Part shown: piece after piece, positions 1 to 10,607 of the stretch
How the letters are laid out: each line of letters starts with the position of its first letter
How positions within the stretch are numbered: the stretch's first letter is position 1
Assembly (NCBI GenBank): GCA_026545765.1
Contig: CM048841.1
Location: 88,766,636-88,830,635 of the forward strand
Length of the DNA: 64,000 nucleotides
Direction of reading: 5' to 3'
Origin: Plantago major
Taxonomy: Eukaryota > Streptophyta > Magnoliopsida > Lamiales > Plantaginaceae
The notes under the pieces: model-generated
Seen by the model: the letters and a program-made list of their open reading frames with translations, nothing else
Database searches by the model: none
Told to the model about the DNA's origin: nothing
Position numbers and translations under genes: made by a program

Positions 1-818
1 AAAGCAGTTGCTGTAAATAAACAATGCTAACCACGAGATCGTTCCCTAAGGAATTATTAAGCTATCACAATGATTGAAAATAAACAGTACTTGTGAAACA
101 ATGTTGATTTGTTTGAATTTGAGTACTTCTTAAAACTAGAAAACGGAAATTAGCAATGTAATTGATTTGAATGAATGAGGTAGAAGGAACACAGTATTTA
201 CGATCAAGCAATGCTAATTCGCTCTAGGGATACGTTCATACTGTCGCACGGTCGTTGTACAGAAAACTATCAATTCAACATTTACCAAACGAGTTTGAAG
301 ATATTTGAACTAGAGTAATCGTGGGTCGTCAATCCACGATCCTTAACCAAAACGTTTTAGAGAATCTTTGAACGAGAGTATTGAATTGAAGGGTTTTTAC
401 GAAGATCTTTGAACGAGCCTAACCTATATGAACGATTTCAAACCCTAGAAGCGAATACGCAAAGTTATCACGCAACTACCATGTTCGGAGTGATTTAGCT
501 ACTCATAATTGAAGCAAGGATGAAAGAATACAAGATATTGCTCATGTTTAACACAAACAGGATGATAATCGCATGCAAGCTCAAACAATTCGAGAAACAG
601 AATAAGAACGAATTGAATAAGATAAAACATAGAGATTTACCACAGTAATCAGGGATTGGATATCAATCCTTCGATGAATAATCAAAATCAAGCTCCAAAT
701 TGTTATCAATGTCAAAGTATGAATGTGTGGAGCCTCCTCTATCGACTAGGTTAAAAGAAGTATATCGAAAGAACCCTAATTCTAAGCTAATAAGGAAAAT
801 CAAACGCTGGATTCCGAC

Positions 819-956
819 GCTCGCCGCGGCGGACAAGATTCTCGCAGCGGCGAGCCTTCTTTAATCGCAGAAGATATACATTCGTTAAATCTCGCCGCGG
901 GGAGCCTTCTTGCAATTTCCAGCTTCAAGCTCGTAAAATCTCGCCGCGGCGAGCCA
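819..956. repeat. Cluster of CTCGCCGCGGCGAG palindromes
   Basis: Four perfect or near-perfect copies of a 14-base self-complementary sequence, CTCGCCGCGGCGAG, occur within 140 bases. Two are followed by 'ccttctt'. The surroundings are AT-rich, so these GC blocks are conspicuous. I do not recognise the family they belong to. Confidence 0.6.
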
Positions 957-1115
957 TGCTAAGTAGCTTGTCCTCATTTAGCTCAAAAGACATCGATTCC
1001 TGCAAAATGTAAAGAAAACACCAAAGCGTAAAAACGAACTAAAAAGACTATAAAACTATAGACAAAGATCGCTAAAAAGGACCAAATGAGACTCTAAATT
1101 ATAGTCTCATCATGC

Positions 1116-1138
1116 GAGAGAGAGAGAGAGAGAGAGAG
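1116..1138. repeat. (GA)n microsatellite
   Basis: An uninterrupted GA dinucleotide run of about 23 bases, seen directly. Confidence 0.95.
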
Positions 1139-1223
1139 GTTAAAACCTAATGCAGACTTATACACCACTATCAGTCTATAGTGTTAGCCAGTGGTGTTAT
1201 GTCAACACTTGTGTTTCTAGACC

Positions 1224-1817
1224 TCAGACATCACACATACAAAGAGACTTCCTCAGATTGAAGAATCTCTCATGATTTAATGGATTAGTAAATATATCAG
1301 CAACAATATGTGTGGCTTCTATTAATTCTATGATGAATGATCTACGTATGCAGGTGTCACTCATGCAATCACAACATATTTGGAGGGGGTCACTCTGTAC
1401 ATCATAGTCAAGTAGCATATGATTCAGCCATGCTCTCAGGTTTACACGACTTCCTGCTGCTAGGTTTTCAGTTTCAGCAGTGGAAAGAGACACACACTTC
1501 TGTTTCTTATTGTACCATGAGACAAGATTATTACCTAAATCTGAACACCCACCACTTACCGATTTTATGTCGTCTAAATCTCTAGCCTTGTCAGAATCAC
1601 CAGTCCCAACTAAGTTGGAGTCAGTATTTCTTGAGTAATCAATGTCCACATTGACACTTCCAGAGATGTACATCAGGATCATCTTGACAACATTATGGTA
1701 AGACAAGTGGGGATTGGTTTGGTTCCCGGTACAAGTATACACTGCATATATAAGGTTAGAAGGGGTTACTGAGGGACACAACAGGCAATCAATCAAATTC
1801 CTGTCAAGTGTAAACAT
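1224..1817 (-). pseudogene. Old Copia element: RNase H fragment
   Basis: The reading frame on the minus strand resembles the C-terminal RNase H of Ty1/Copia polyproteins. Visible landmarks are NLVSWYNKKQKCVSLSTAET (residues about 97-116) and the final IVADIFTNPLNHERFFNLRK, which corresponds to the usual LADI(L/F)TKPL ending. The segment between them is shortened and the HIDVRHHFIRD block is missing, so the domain is not functional. It follows the integrase fragment at 1793-2626 in the same orientation. The reverse transcriptase expected between them is absent. Confidence 0.8.
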
Positions 1818-2626
1818 AACACTGCAGACATATTCTCAGCATTCCATTTCAAAGATGCAAGCAGATCATCATGCAGATGTTTCACAAGTGAATCAACAGT
1901 AGATTCTCCAATCATCCATGTATTGAGGGAACCTGTCACAGAGTAAACACATATAGGGGGTGTGATAGATACATACCGATTTACCAGAAGTCGATACACA
2001 GCTTGTATCTTATCTCTTGTGAGTATTCCTACAGTTGGATTACTCATTAAGGGAATGACATGAAGATCCCTTCTCCTTCTGATAGATGGAACTAACATTC
2101 CTTCAGTATCTTCAGCTCGTTCCTCTTCTGATGTATGGATAACACCTGCAAGTGTAGTTTGTACACGGTTGTATGCAGCTTCACAGTTCTCAGGTGTTTG
2201 TGGAGCACTACAGATAGAATCAACTATTCTTCTGTGTTGATCTTGTGCTAAGGATTCAAAGTATGCTGCTTTAGGTATAAGAACATATTCTACATCACTT
2301 GTACCTGTTTCAGCAACAAGGTCTCCTGCAACACTAGTAGAATCATCAAATACAACATTGACTAACTCCAGTACATTCTTTATCCTAGGATTACTCATCC
2401 AGTAGATAAGAAGGTTTAGGAAGTAGTCAGCACAGATCCCCCATTCATAGGGGTCAAACATACCTAGATCAACAAAATCATTAGGAACATAGCAAACACA
2501 ACCAGGGATAATGCAAATCAAGTTGAGTTTCTTATTCTTTTGCAAATTATAAGAGGAGTTAGATTGCAAAATGAACTTGTTCATGATGTGATAAGCAGTA
2601 TTCAAGACTTTAGTCCAATGTATCAA
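1793..2626 (-). pseudogene. Old Copia element: integrase C-terminal fragment plus unexplained segment
   Basis: The first part (about 2270-2626) matches the post-catalytic part of Copia integrase: WTKVLNTAYHIMNKF, then GCVCYVPND and LELVNVVFDDST. The remaining roughly 160 codons, up to 1793, do not look like reverse transcriptase, although RT should follow here. They form a continuous frame containing RRRRDLHVIPLMSNPTVGIL and LVNRYVSITPPI. I do not recognise this part. It may be sequence brought in when RT was deleted. The N-terminal half of integrase is also missing. Confidence 0.65.
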
Positions 2627-2663
2627 AGACCTGTGAAGAGTTCAGAATGACTCTATCTATATC

Positions 2664-3383
2664 TTATAAAGTGCAGTTTCTACACTCAGCTATCTCAAAT
2701 TGCTGAAGTGTCTTGGGAACAAAGAGCTCATAATGGATACCATGAGTATTACCAAATTGAACAAATGTCTGAGTTTCAGACACCGAATCATTATCAGTAC
2801 CAGCACTATGCACAGAACAGCTACTCAAGTACCAACTACTATCATGCGAAGTTCTATAGGTATTGAGGATTTCAGAATTCTTCCTGAGAAATTCAGACCA
2901 TATGCACCTAGAGTAATTAACTAACAACAGATATTCAAGTGTATTGAAAACATTGTAAAGTTTTCCCACAGACAACTTACTACAAGTGACCATATCTGAA
3001 CTGGTCAGATTGTGAGAGTCCAATGACATATTGCACTTTACTGATTTATCAAGATTACCAGCATGCACAAGATTACAGATAACATGATCATTAAACATGT
3101 AACAGTTATCATTTGACCTAGTACATGTCATTACACAACAGCTTAATCTATCTTCACATGATTTCTTACCAAACCACACATTCAGGTTATCATCACATAG
3201 TTGACTAATACTAATTAGATTATTAGTCAAGCCATCTAACAGTAACACATCTCTTAGAGCTGGAAATCCTGCTACATTCAACACACCCTTACCAATGATC
3301 CTGTTGTTGCTTCTACTGCCATAGATGACAGTCCCTTTGGTGAGAGGAACTATCTCCTTTAAGTAGGCCTTAGTACCCGTCAT
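2664..3383 (-). pseudogene. Old Copia element: protease / pre-integrase fragment
   Basis: The frame starts at MTGTKAYLKEIVPL, the sequence that follows the protease DSGC(S)xHMTG site in Sirevirus-type Copia elements. It continues with NVAGFPALRDVLLLDGLTNN and ISISQLCDD, typical of the protease to GAG-pre-integrase junction. The later part is degenerate and lacks a clear HHCC zinc-binding region. It lies directly downstream, in element orientation, of the gag zinc knuckle at about 3650-3700, in the normal gag-protease order. Confidence 0.8.
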
Positions 3384-3976
3384 GTGTCGGGAACACCCAC
3401 TATTGAAGTACTAAGTACCTGCAGGGTTAGCCTCAACAGTAGAACACACAATATTGCAAACATTCTTAGGTATCCAGACTTTCTTGAGTTTGAGTTTACC
3501 CTTAAAAACAGCAGAGTTATTGGGCAGTGTAGTGGTAACATTGAGAACACTACTACTGGTATCACCAATACACGACTTGTTGCAATCGGATAGTTTTTGT
3601 TCTTCTACAAAAACACTAGTTTTGGGTGTTTTCAAGGATTTCTTGTATCAGAAGCAGTAAAATTTAGTATGACCAGGTTTATTGCAAAACCGACACACAA
3701 AAACCTTTTTGTTCTTTTAGCAGGCAATCCTTTTTCTTCTTCACACACAGGAATTGTGTGATTACTAGAATCATGTCTGGTAGAGGGGATAGGGTCTAGC
3801 AAAAGCTGTTGTAAACTCAGACCTGTATTTTCACTAGTACCTAGGTCTAGCATTTCATTAGAAGTAGAATTTCCAGTGTTCAAGTTAGTCAAATTAAGCT
3901 CAAGAGAGTTAAGTTTAGTAGTTACCTTTTCCACTTCAATTTCCCTTTTGATGATACGTACCTCCAAATCTAGGAT
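3384..3976 (-). pseudogene. Old Copia element: gag C-terminus with zinc knuckle
   Basis: A coiled-coil-like stretch (about 3800-3976; LDLEVRIIKREIEVEKV then TTKLNSLELNLTNLN) precedes a CCHC zinc knuckle, CRFCNKPGHTKFYC, found at about 3650-3695 in another frame. The gag is therefore frameshifted. At 3976 the sequence is cut by the 3' LTR of the Sirevirus. The matching N-terminal gag piece lies on the far side of that element at 19354-19580, so this gag was the insertion site. Confidence 0.8.
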
Positions 3977-5424
3977 TGTGTCCTGCAGAGACTTGCAAAG
4001 TAAAAGACTAGAGGGGGGGGGGGGGGTGAATAGTCTTTTAAAACTTTTGTCGATAAACACAGTTTCTCAGAAACCTGGGGGTTTCTGATACTTAAATTCA
4101 GAGCACGGAAGACTTTAAGATATGTAAGTGCAGAAACAATAAGTATGTGTGTGTGTGTGTGTGTGTGTGTGCGCTTTGCTGAAATGTAAATACAGAAAGG
4201 TAAATAAAACAGTAAGTAGTGGTGTTTGGAGGTGGCGTAATCCTCCAACTAATCCACTTCGGTCTTTCTGAGACCTAGAATTCACTAGAACAGATAATTG
4301 AGTTCACCTTACAATAATCCTATTCTAAGATTCTTAAACAAATGGTTCCCAACCAAATGTTCCCCCTGAGTTATTCCCCAGCTCCTAGAGCTAAGTACTT
4401 CCTCTACTCAGATAACCTTGGAGTTATTCACTGATTTCCCAAATCAAGTACTTCCTCTACTCCACGCCTTGATGGTGTTGGTTATAAGGTTTTGTCAGAG
4501 AGGCTTCTCGTATAACTTTTCAGTTATGTTTTCAGAGAGCCAAACAGAACGAGACTACTTAATACACTTGTTCAGTGGATGGGAGTCTGCTCTTTACTGA
4601 CCCAAGTAATTGATGTCCGTTCTGTAGAATGAGCTTCAGAAAGGGTATCTGATAGTTCAACTCTTTTGCAAATAACAATCTCTTGTTAAGGTTCAGGACA
4701 ACTTAGAACTACTAGTGATTCTTCAAACAACAGAAAGCTTTCAGAAAAGGTAGTAGAGTGCTTGAAAGAATACTTTGCTTGATGATAAGTTTGCAAGATA
4801 GAGCGTTCTAAGGTATATTTTTCAAGAATCTAAGTGTGTGATATATATAGATAAATTTGAGAGGCGTTTGAATTATATCCGTTGTGCTCTCTATCAAATT
4901 ATATCCGTTTATATCTTGAACCATGTACTCAGAAGTCACTATCTCTTGTTTCAGAGAGGACTTGCTTTTTGCAGCATTTCTGCCGATGCATTTAATGCAT
5001 AGTACTGTTCATTGTCCTTTAGTCTCAACGGATACATGAGCCTTTCTGATGGTTTGCATGCTCCATACTCATGATGTCATATGTTCAGAATCATATTTCG
5101 AAAGTAAGTTAATATACTTAAGAAAGGATTAAGGACATAGTCTTTCTGAGTTAGACTAAACCTTCGTGTCTTCATAAACCTTGTGCAATCTTCAGTCTTC
5201 TAATCTTCAGAAAAGCTCCATTGCTAGGATTGATCTTCATGGTCTTCTTGAAATAAAAATTACACTCAGAGACCTATAATCCTAATACAAGATTTACTAG
5301 ACTAATCATACTCAGTGACTTCCTCTTTTACAATGTTCAAGTGAACCAAGAGTACTTAATCACCTTTCTGGCTAAGATAAGAACATGTGATGAGTGATCA
5401 AAATACTAACAGATATTCCTAACA
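3977..5424 (-). repeat. Sirevirus 3' LTR
   Basis: Nearly the same sequence as 17954-19353. The element-start end is TGTTAG (plus strand ends ...CTAACA at 5424). The opposite end, expected to read TGTTGGTCCAGATAACG on the plus strand, is replaced by a diverged 'tgtgtcctgcagagactt', so the 3977 limit is approximate. It contains a (GT)n run at about 4147-4171, longer than in the partner LTR. Confidence 0.88.
4147..4171. repeat. (GT)n microsatellite in the LTR
   Basis: A GT run of about 12-13 units. The same site in the partner LTR (about 18103-18118) has only about 7, showing microsatellite expansion after the two LTRs separated. Confidence 0.9.
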
Positions 5425-5440
5425 AATTTCCCCCTTTTTT
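5425..5440 (-). promoter_or_regulatory. Polypurine tract of the Sirevirus
   Basis: On the minus strand AAAAAAGGGGGAAATT lies immediately next to the TGTTAG start of the 3' LTR. This is the expected plus-strand primer for reverse transcription and fixes the element's orientation. Confidence 0.92.
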
Positions 5441-5741
5441 GATCAGTCATCCATGACTATCTTTTAAGTCCTATTACAAAATTGTAATCCTGGAAGAGAA
5501 AACAATCCATCACTTAATCATTTCAAATGATATTCAATTTTACTTGAATTAAGTGCAGAAAGTAAACATCAACCAAATCACAAGAAGTGATCTTTGCTGA
5601 TAAGTTGTCATCTATTAAAATGTATCTGAGAGTATGATCTTCAGATAGGTACAGTTTACAGAAAGAGATGCAACTTTTACATATAGAGATTTTTAGAAAC
5701 AATCAGCAAGATTACAAAAGTAATAAAACAAACTAAGTAAA

Positions 5742-6660
5742 TTAGAACAAAGGAGAGTCCAAGCTCCAAGAGAGTATTCTAATGTTACTAGTCTTCAAGT
5801 CTTCAGAAAAGCAACTTAGGTTTAGATACCTCAAGTTCTTCAGCACTCTTCCTGGATCAGTTGACATGATCATCCACTTTTCTGCATTCTTGTACATAGT
5901 CATAAAGAATCCTTCTGACAGAGAGCTCTGTCTTTCTGGATAAGTCACATATTTCACGGTAACTCTTGCCAAGCTTGTGATTCTTCCGCAGAAAATGTTT
6001 GACCAGAAGTACTTTCCCCAGACCCAGGCATGGTCTACTTGCAGCTGAGATAGGTTGAAATACTTGTATATTTCTTCCAGATAATGTAAATCATCTAGGT
6101 ATTCATCCAATGTCATATAGAATGACTCATAGGTTGAAACACCTAGTTTGTTCTTCCTGCTGTAGCTACCATCCAGTTTTCTTACCTTGTGTACATCATC
6201 AGGTTTTGGGTAAGGACAGGCAAAAGAAAGATCCATCTTTCTGGCTTCATTCCTCTTTTCTACTTCAAAGTTTAGCTGTGCATGAAGGTGCTCGGGGTTT
6301 TAGCAATTAAGCTTGCCTTCTCTCCATTTCAGGATCTGGTAAAGGATGGGAGTTGGAAACTTATCATTGACAAGTAGATGTTGTAGTTCCAGAATCCAAT
6401 ACCCTCTCTTGTTCAGAATGCACCTATATGAAGATTCTTCATTACTAGTCTTCATATACTCAATGTGGGCATCAGTTGGCCTTTCTTGATGTGTTTCATT
6501 GTTTACTCTGCCAAACTGAAAATCCCTTCTTGCTTTTCTGTTTGGTGGCCTTCTGTCAGGAGATCCTCTAACTCTTTCTTCCTGCCTTGAAATTTGTCTT
6601 TGGTGGATGTTCCTTGTAATGACTTGGTATTTCCGGAAGGGTTACGGCGCTAAAGGTCTT
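5742..6660 (-). pseudogene. Sirevirus 3' gene region: C-terminal segment
   Basis: A reading frame of 164 codons (6236-5742) begins MDLSFACPYPKPDDVHKVRK. The same frame continues upstream to about 6620 with one stop near 6303 (through HIEYMKTSNEESSYRCILNK and ILYQILKWREGKLNC). The product is aromatic-rich and apparently soluble, with no signal peptide or membrane segment. Similar sequence forms the last part of the long 3' ORF of Sirevirus elements, often labelled env-like; its function is not established. It ends about 300 bases before the PPT. Confidence 0.6.
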
Positions 6661-6661
6661 G

Positions 6662-7193
6662 CTACGAGAGGAGGTTGTGAAGTAGTTGCTTGTCTCCTTT
6701 TCTTGTGAAGTGGATGTTCATCGTCGATTCATCCTCATCATCATTGAAGTCCAAAATTGGAGACTTCGACTTTCTTGACCTCTTACTTCTCCTTCTTCTT
6801 TTCTTCTTCTTGAAGTCTTCTTCTCTTCGAGATTCTAAGGGACTTGGTTCCCTAGTGACCATACTTCTCACCTTACGGTGGTTGATCTGGAACAACTTCT
6901 TGACAAGGGTGTCTCGGTGGTGTCCTTAATGACAAGTTGACTTGAGGAGGGAGGATTTGATTGTTTTCTTTTTCTTCCTCTGCCTTTCTGAGGCATCTCT
7001 TCTTCCCCCTTAGTCATGAATGACTGACTCATGATAGCATAAGCTTCAGAGAGAGTTTCAAAGTTTTTCTGGAGATTGTTGTGCACCCTGACCAATTCTT
7101 GAAGTTCCTTCTTCAGTTCTTTGTTCTGTCTAACCAGTTCCTGCTCCTTTGAGTTGAGCTCTTCAAGCGGCCTTAGAATGGCGTTGGCTTGTA
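6662..7193 (-). pseudogene. Sirevirus 3' gene region: coiled coil and basic tract
   Basis: Continuing the frame of 7195-8175 after a frameshift, this part encodes a charged coiled coil (LEELNSKEQELVRQNKELKK, then NNLQKNFETLSEAYAIMSQS). Basic clusters KGRGRKRKQ and FKKKKRRRRSKRSRKSKSP follow. The latter resembles a strong nuclear-localisation or nucleic-acid-binding tract. There is no hydrophobic segment. At least two frame changes occur (near 7195 and 6890), so the copy is broken. The basic tract argues for a nuclear or RNA-associated role rather than an envelope protein; that is inference. Confidence 0.6.
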
Positions 7194-7194
7194 G

Positions 7195-8175
7195 TTAAGC
7201 ATGGCTAGCTTCATTCAATGCTGCATTAGCATTGTTACAATCCTCATCCCTGACCAACCCTAGGTCTTTCTGAGAGAGAGCTATGCTAGTTGCTCTGTTG
7301 AGTAAAGCAGCAGCCAATGGCTTCATCTCTTCTGGGACGGATTTTAGCACTTCTGTGTCTTGGGCAACTAGAGTCTTTCTGAGCTCTAAAAAGACATTGT
7401 TCCTTGCACGGTGCTCTTCACTTCTTGAACTACTTGGTGCAGAGAATATATGAGGAGCAAGTAGGGCTCTTTTGTGCTGAGTGATAAGTCTCTCATCTTC
7501 TGCTTCAGAAATCAAGTTGTGGGTTTCAGCATCACTATCATAATCCTTTTCTTGGATTGTTTGCAGATTGACAATCTTCTTTTGCTTTCCATCAAGTGTG
7601 CTGGCCTTCTGAGAAGATGTAGAAGGTCTTTCTGATGCAGTCGCAGCATCATGTTCTTCATCATCATTGTCATCCATGGCATCTATCTCAGCAGTTGTGA
7701 CAACAATGGCATTTTTCAAATTTCTTTGCTCATCTAGGAGTGCCAATTCCTTGGCATTAGCTTCTTCGAGCTTCTTGATTTTGGCTTCCTTTTCATCAAC
7801 AAGAGCTTGAGTCTCAATGTCGATTCTCTTCTCTTCTTCCAATACCTTTCTGAGTTGTTCAATCCTAAACTCAGCAGCTGAAATTTCTTCTAAGGCATTA
7901 TTGTGTTCAGCTTGTTGGGTATCTTGATGAGACTTGGGAGGTGATGATGATGGAGCTTTCTGAGCAATTGAGGGAGTAGCCTTTTCTCCACTTCCTTTGC
8001 TAGCTTTCTGAATTCCGCCTTGTCCAGGTTGGGGATCATCATTCTGATCATCATCATCATCCTTTTTCTTTGCTTCTTGGTTTGGATGCTCAGGGGGAGG
8101 TTCTTGATAGTCATTTTCATCCATCTCTTCCTCATCTTCAGAAACCAGGTTGATCACATCAGGAAGTGTGATCAT
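7195..8175 (-). CDS. Sirevirus 3' gene region: acidic coiled-coil segment (open frame)
   Basis: An uninterrupted frame of 326 codons from MITLPDVINLVSEDEEEMDE to a stop at 7195. An acidic, low-complexity N-terminus (KKKDDDDDQNDDPQPG) is followed by a long coiled coil (residues about 90-150, EEISAAEFRIEQLRKVLEEE), a second acidic patch, and an alanine/leucine-rich C-terminus (KPLAAALLNRATSIALSQKD). It is probably a middle part of one long protein rather than a gene of its own, because sensible coding continues on both sides in other frames. It contains six copies of the element's TCAGAAAG octamer, read in three different frames (QK, RK and SE). Confidence 0.6.
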   Translation of the reverse strand: MITLPDVINLVSEDEEEMDENDYQEPPPEHPNQEAKKKDDDDDQNDDPQPGQGGIQKASKGSGEKATPSIAQKAPSSSPPKSHQDTQQAEHNNALEEISAAEFRIEQLRKVLEEEKRIDIETQALVDEKEAKIKKLEEANAKELALLDEQRNLKNAIVVTTAEIDAMDDNDDEEHDAATASERPSTSSQKASTLDGKQKKIVNLQTIQEKDYDSDAETHNLISEAEDERLITQHKRALLAPHIFSAPSSSRSEEHRARNNVFLELRKTLVAQDTEVLKSVPEEMKPLAAALLNRATSIALSQKDLGLVRDEDCNNANAALNEASHA

Positions 8176-8544
8176 CCTCCCATTAACTTCCTCTTGCTCA
8201 GTTGGGTAGGTTGTGAGCTTCTTTGGGCAAGGCGGGGGGTAACCATCTGCTCTTGGGTTTGAGCATCCGCAGACTTGAAATCTGCCAAAAGTCTTTGTGC
8301 TACTTCATGAATGAAGTCTTCATGCATCAGAGTGGCAAATGTGTAGGACTCTGTTGGGAACAATGCATGGATATAATCTTCCAGATTGAAGGCGATTGCT
8401 CTCTTTTTTGGGACGTCGATTACTCTGGCTAATTCTGAAAGGTCAGCCTTTCGAGTTTACGCCATTATTCAAGCACTTGAGATGTTTCTTTAAAGTGTGC
8501 TTCTGGAAAGCCTTGAGTAAATCAACTGGCACTAGACTTTGAGC
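8172..8544 (-). pseudogene. Sirevirus 3' gene region: exon F
   Basis: This is coding sequence after the last of five short introns. The minus-strand junction reads ttctttcag|gctcaaag at 8545/8544. It encodes AQSLVPVDLLKAFQKHTLKK and, after a frameshift near 8443, NLEDYIHALFPTESYTFATL and FIHEVAQRLLADFKSADAQT, leading into the frame at 8175. The frame breaks mean this copy cannot make the full protein. Confidence 0.55.
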
Positions 8545-9420
8545 CTGAAAGAAGGTGTTCAAGTTAGTTTTGTTCAAACCACTTGTGTTAGTATATGTGT
8601 GCAAAAGTAAGCTTTCGGAGCATACCTGTGTAGAAACACTAGGCTCATTATTCTGTACTTCTGCTTGCTTGGGCACAGAGGCCTCAGATACTTTGGTGTG
8701 ATGAGAAGTTTTATCCTCATCAACCTTTCTTTCTGCTTGAACCTGAGAATTAAAATCAAATATGTTTAGAAAGCTATTGAGAAAGATAGGTGGAAAAGTG
8801 CTACGAGACTTCACTTACTTCCAAGTGAGGAAGCTCAGTAGCATGTTCCTCAGCAACCTTGGGGGTTTCTGGCACCTTTTACTGCGATTCTTTGCTTGTT
8901 CGTGATTTTAGTTTCTTTTGGAGGAGATAAGACCACAGTCTTTCCTTCCAATTGTTCTTGGCGAGCACGTAAGAACAAACATAAAAGATTTAGTAGTGGG
9001 TTTTCCAGAGCATTCTTTGAAGAAGACTATTACTGATTACTTACCTTCTCAGCAGAAGGCTCAGTAAATACTTCCTCAGAAAGCTTTTCAGCCTGTGGAA
9101 TCTCTAGGTTTTGGGGTGTTGGTTCCACCACCACTACTTCCTCAGTTGGAGCCTAAGAAGAGACAATAAGAATTATTAGAACATAAGATAAGAGCATTTT
9201 TAGTTAGTTATTTCTTGTTCAGAGATAACTTCACTACCTGTGGGACAAGCTCTTCTTGATGTTCTGAGGTTGGAGGAACCTCTTCTTGATTCAAGGGGGT
9301 GGAAAGGTTTTCTTCCCCCTGAAAGTGTGTCTCCCAGTTGGCCTGTAACAAATACAGCTTATGAGTAACAAGTTAACAGGCAATTATGTTGACATGTTAG
9401 ATACAAACTATCTTTGTTAC
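8545..9420 (-). other. Alternating short exons and introns in the Sirevirus 3' gene
   Basis: Five introns with canonical GT..AG ends are visible on the minus strand: 9343-9420 (78 bp), 9153-9237 (85), 8957-9044 (88), 8743-8818 (76) and 8545-8625 (81). The exons between them are 9238-9342 (105 bp), 9045-9152 (108), 8819-8956 (138) and 8626-8742 (117); every length is a multiple of three. Exon products are Glu/Pro/Val-rich (VVVVEPTPQNLEIPQAEKLS; ANWETHFQGEENLSTPLNQE). Exon 8819-8956 carries two small indels. Introns are T-rich before the acceptor, as in genuine plant introns. Confidence 0.75.
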
Positions 9421-9670
9421 CTGAATAGAGTCAGGCTGATCATTGATCTCTTGGACTTCTGGTGATTCCACAGTCTCTCTGTGCTCATTGTTGTTCTCCT
9501 TTGCAGTATCATTCTGAGTCTCCATCTTAGTTTAATCCTTTCTGAGAGTTGAGCTCTCTCAGAAGGTTGAGGAACCTGTTCAAGAACAGGGTTTTCGTCA
9601 GCAATATTAAGTGCTGGCATTGTGAATGTGGAAGCAATGTCAAAATCTTACATCATTCTATCTTCCTTAC
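9421..9670 (-). pseudogene. Sirevirus 3' gene region: exon A
   Basis: This is coding sequence ending at the donor ttcag|gtaaca (9421/9420). It encodes ALNIADENPVLEQVPQPSER, followed by a frameshifted acidic stretch. A further possible intron of about 66 bases lies upstream (donor ctgg|gtaagg near 9670, acceptor near 9605), but its ends are less convincing. It contains the octamer at 9538. Confidence 0.5.
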
Positions 9671-10607
9671 CCAGGCCTTCTTCTTCCTGCTGGGCAGAGG
9701 GGCTCTTGTCTTTCTGAAGAGCTGAGCTTGATGCTCCTCCATGGGTCTCATACTTGAATCTTTTGAGTACTTTTGCAAGTACTTCATCATCCTCAGAATC
9801 ACTATTATGTGTTGGTGCAGACCCATCTATGATATTTCTATCATCTCTGGAGAGTTCTAGAGCATTCTGGTTCAGGACTCTTGGGGCATTCTGGAGTTGC
9901 CTCTCTGGGCGTCCAACATCTTTTGAGACCTTGTCTCCAGAAGGTTGTGCCTCTTGTATGATTAGGGACTTGGAGACTCTTTTGCTATGAGTCCTTTTTC
10001 TCTTGGCAACTGGAGGTTTAGCTTGAGCTTGCTCAGAGACCTCCTCACCTTGCTGTGCAGTTTCTTCTTCTTCTGCCTTTTTGAGTGCGTTCTCAATAGC
10101 AAGTTTCTCCTTTTCTTCAAACGCGTGTCTGAAGAGAGAGTTGGTGACTGGGATTTCCTGCCTCTATCTGAGAGTGATTCCCATTGTTTCCAGAATGTAA
10201 CAGATTCTGAGACCAAAGTGCATATTGGCCTTTGGCTCAGCAAGGCCATTGATGATTTTGGGCTCAAATTCCTCAATATGTCCAAGGAATTTGTTGAAGG
10301 CGTACTTCCCCTAATTGAAGTGGGTTTCCTGCCCTTCATTCTTCTTGTTCAGAAGATGCATCATCATCCATCTCTCCATGCTTATCTGGTCTACTCCTCC
10401 TTTTTTGCCATCAAAGCAACGGACCAGAATAAGAGCTAAAGTACTCCAGTGTTTCTGGAGATGACTAGTTCTGATGGCTTTCAGAACAAAGTCTCCTGGA
10501 CAACCCTTTGCATTTTCTAACTGGATTGCTTCAAATAGCTCTTTGACGCCTTGAATCATGGAAGCGTCCTTGATGTTGATGTCTTCAAATGTTCCTCGAT
10601 TTTTCAA
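9671..10607 (-). pseudogene. Sirevirus 3' gene region: N-terminal half
   Basis: Broken coding sequence: INIKDASMIQGVKELFEAIQ and AIRTSHLQKHWSTLALILVR (10607-10311), then after a frameshift a Ser/Lys/Glu-rich stretch to about 9671. It joins the N-terminal piece at 10722-11027 to the intron-bearing part. The family is the long unknown-function ORF found 3' of RNase H in Sirevirus elements. Confidence 0.55.

Larger units (their letters stand above)
1..1223. other. Non-coding flank of the old Copia element
   Basis: No convincing gene is visible. The stretch holds three imperfect copies of a 'gaagatctttgaacgag' motif (about 295-420), a cluster of GC-rich palindromes (819-956) and a GA microsatellite (1116-1138). 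It lies just beyond the RNase H end of a minus-strand Copia fragment, so it could be that element's 3' untranslated region or 3' LTR. No LTR partner is in the window, so this is inference. Confidence 0.4.
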
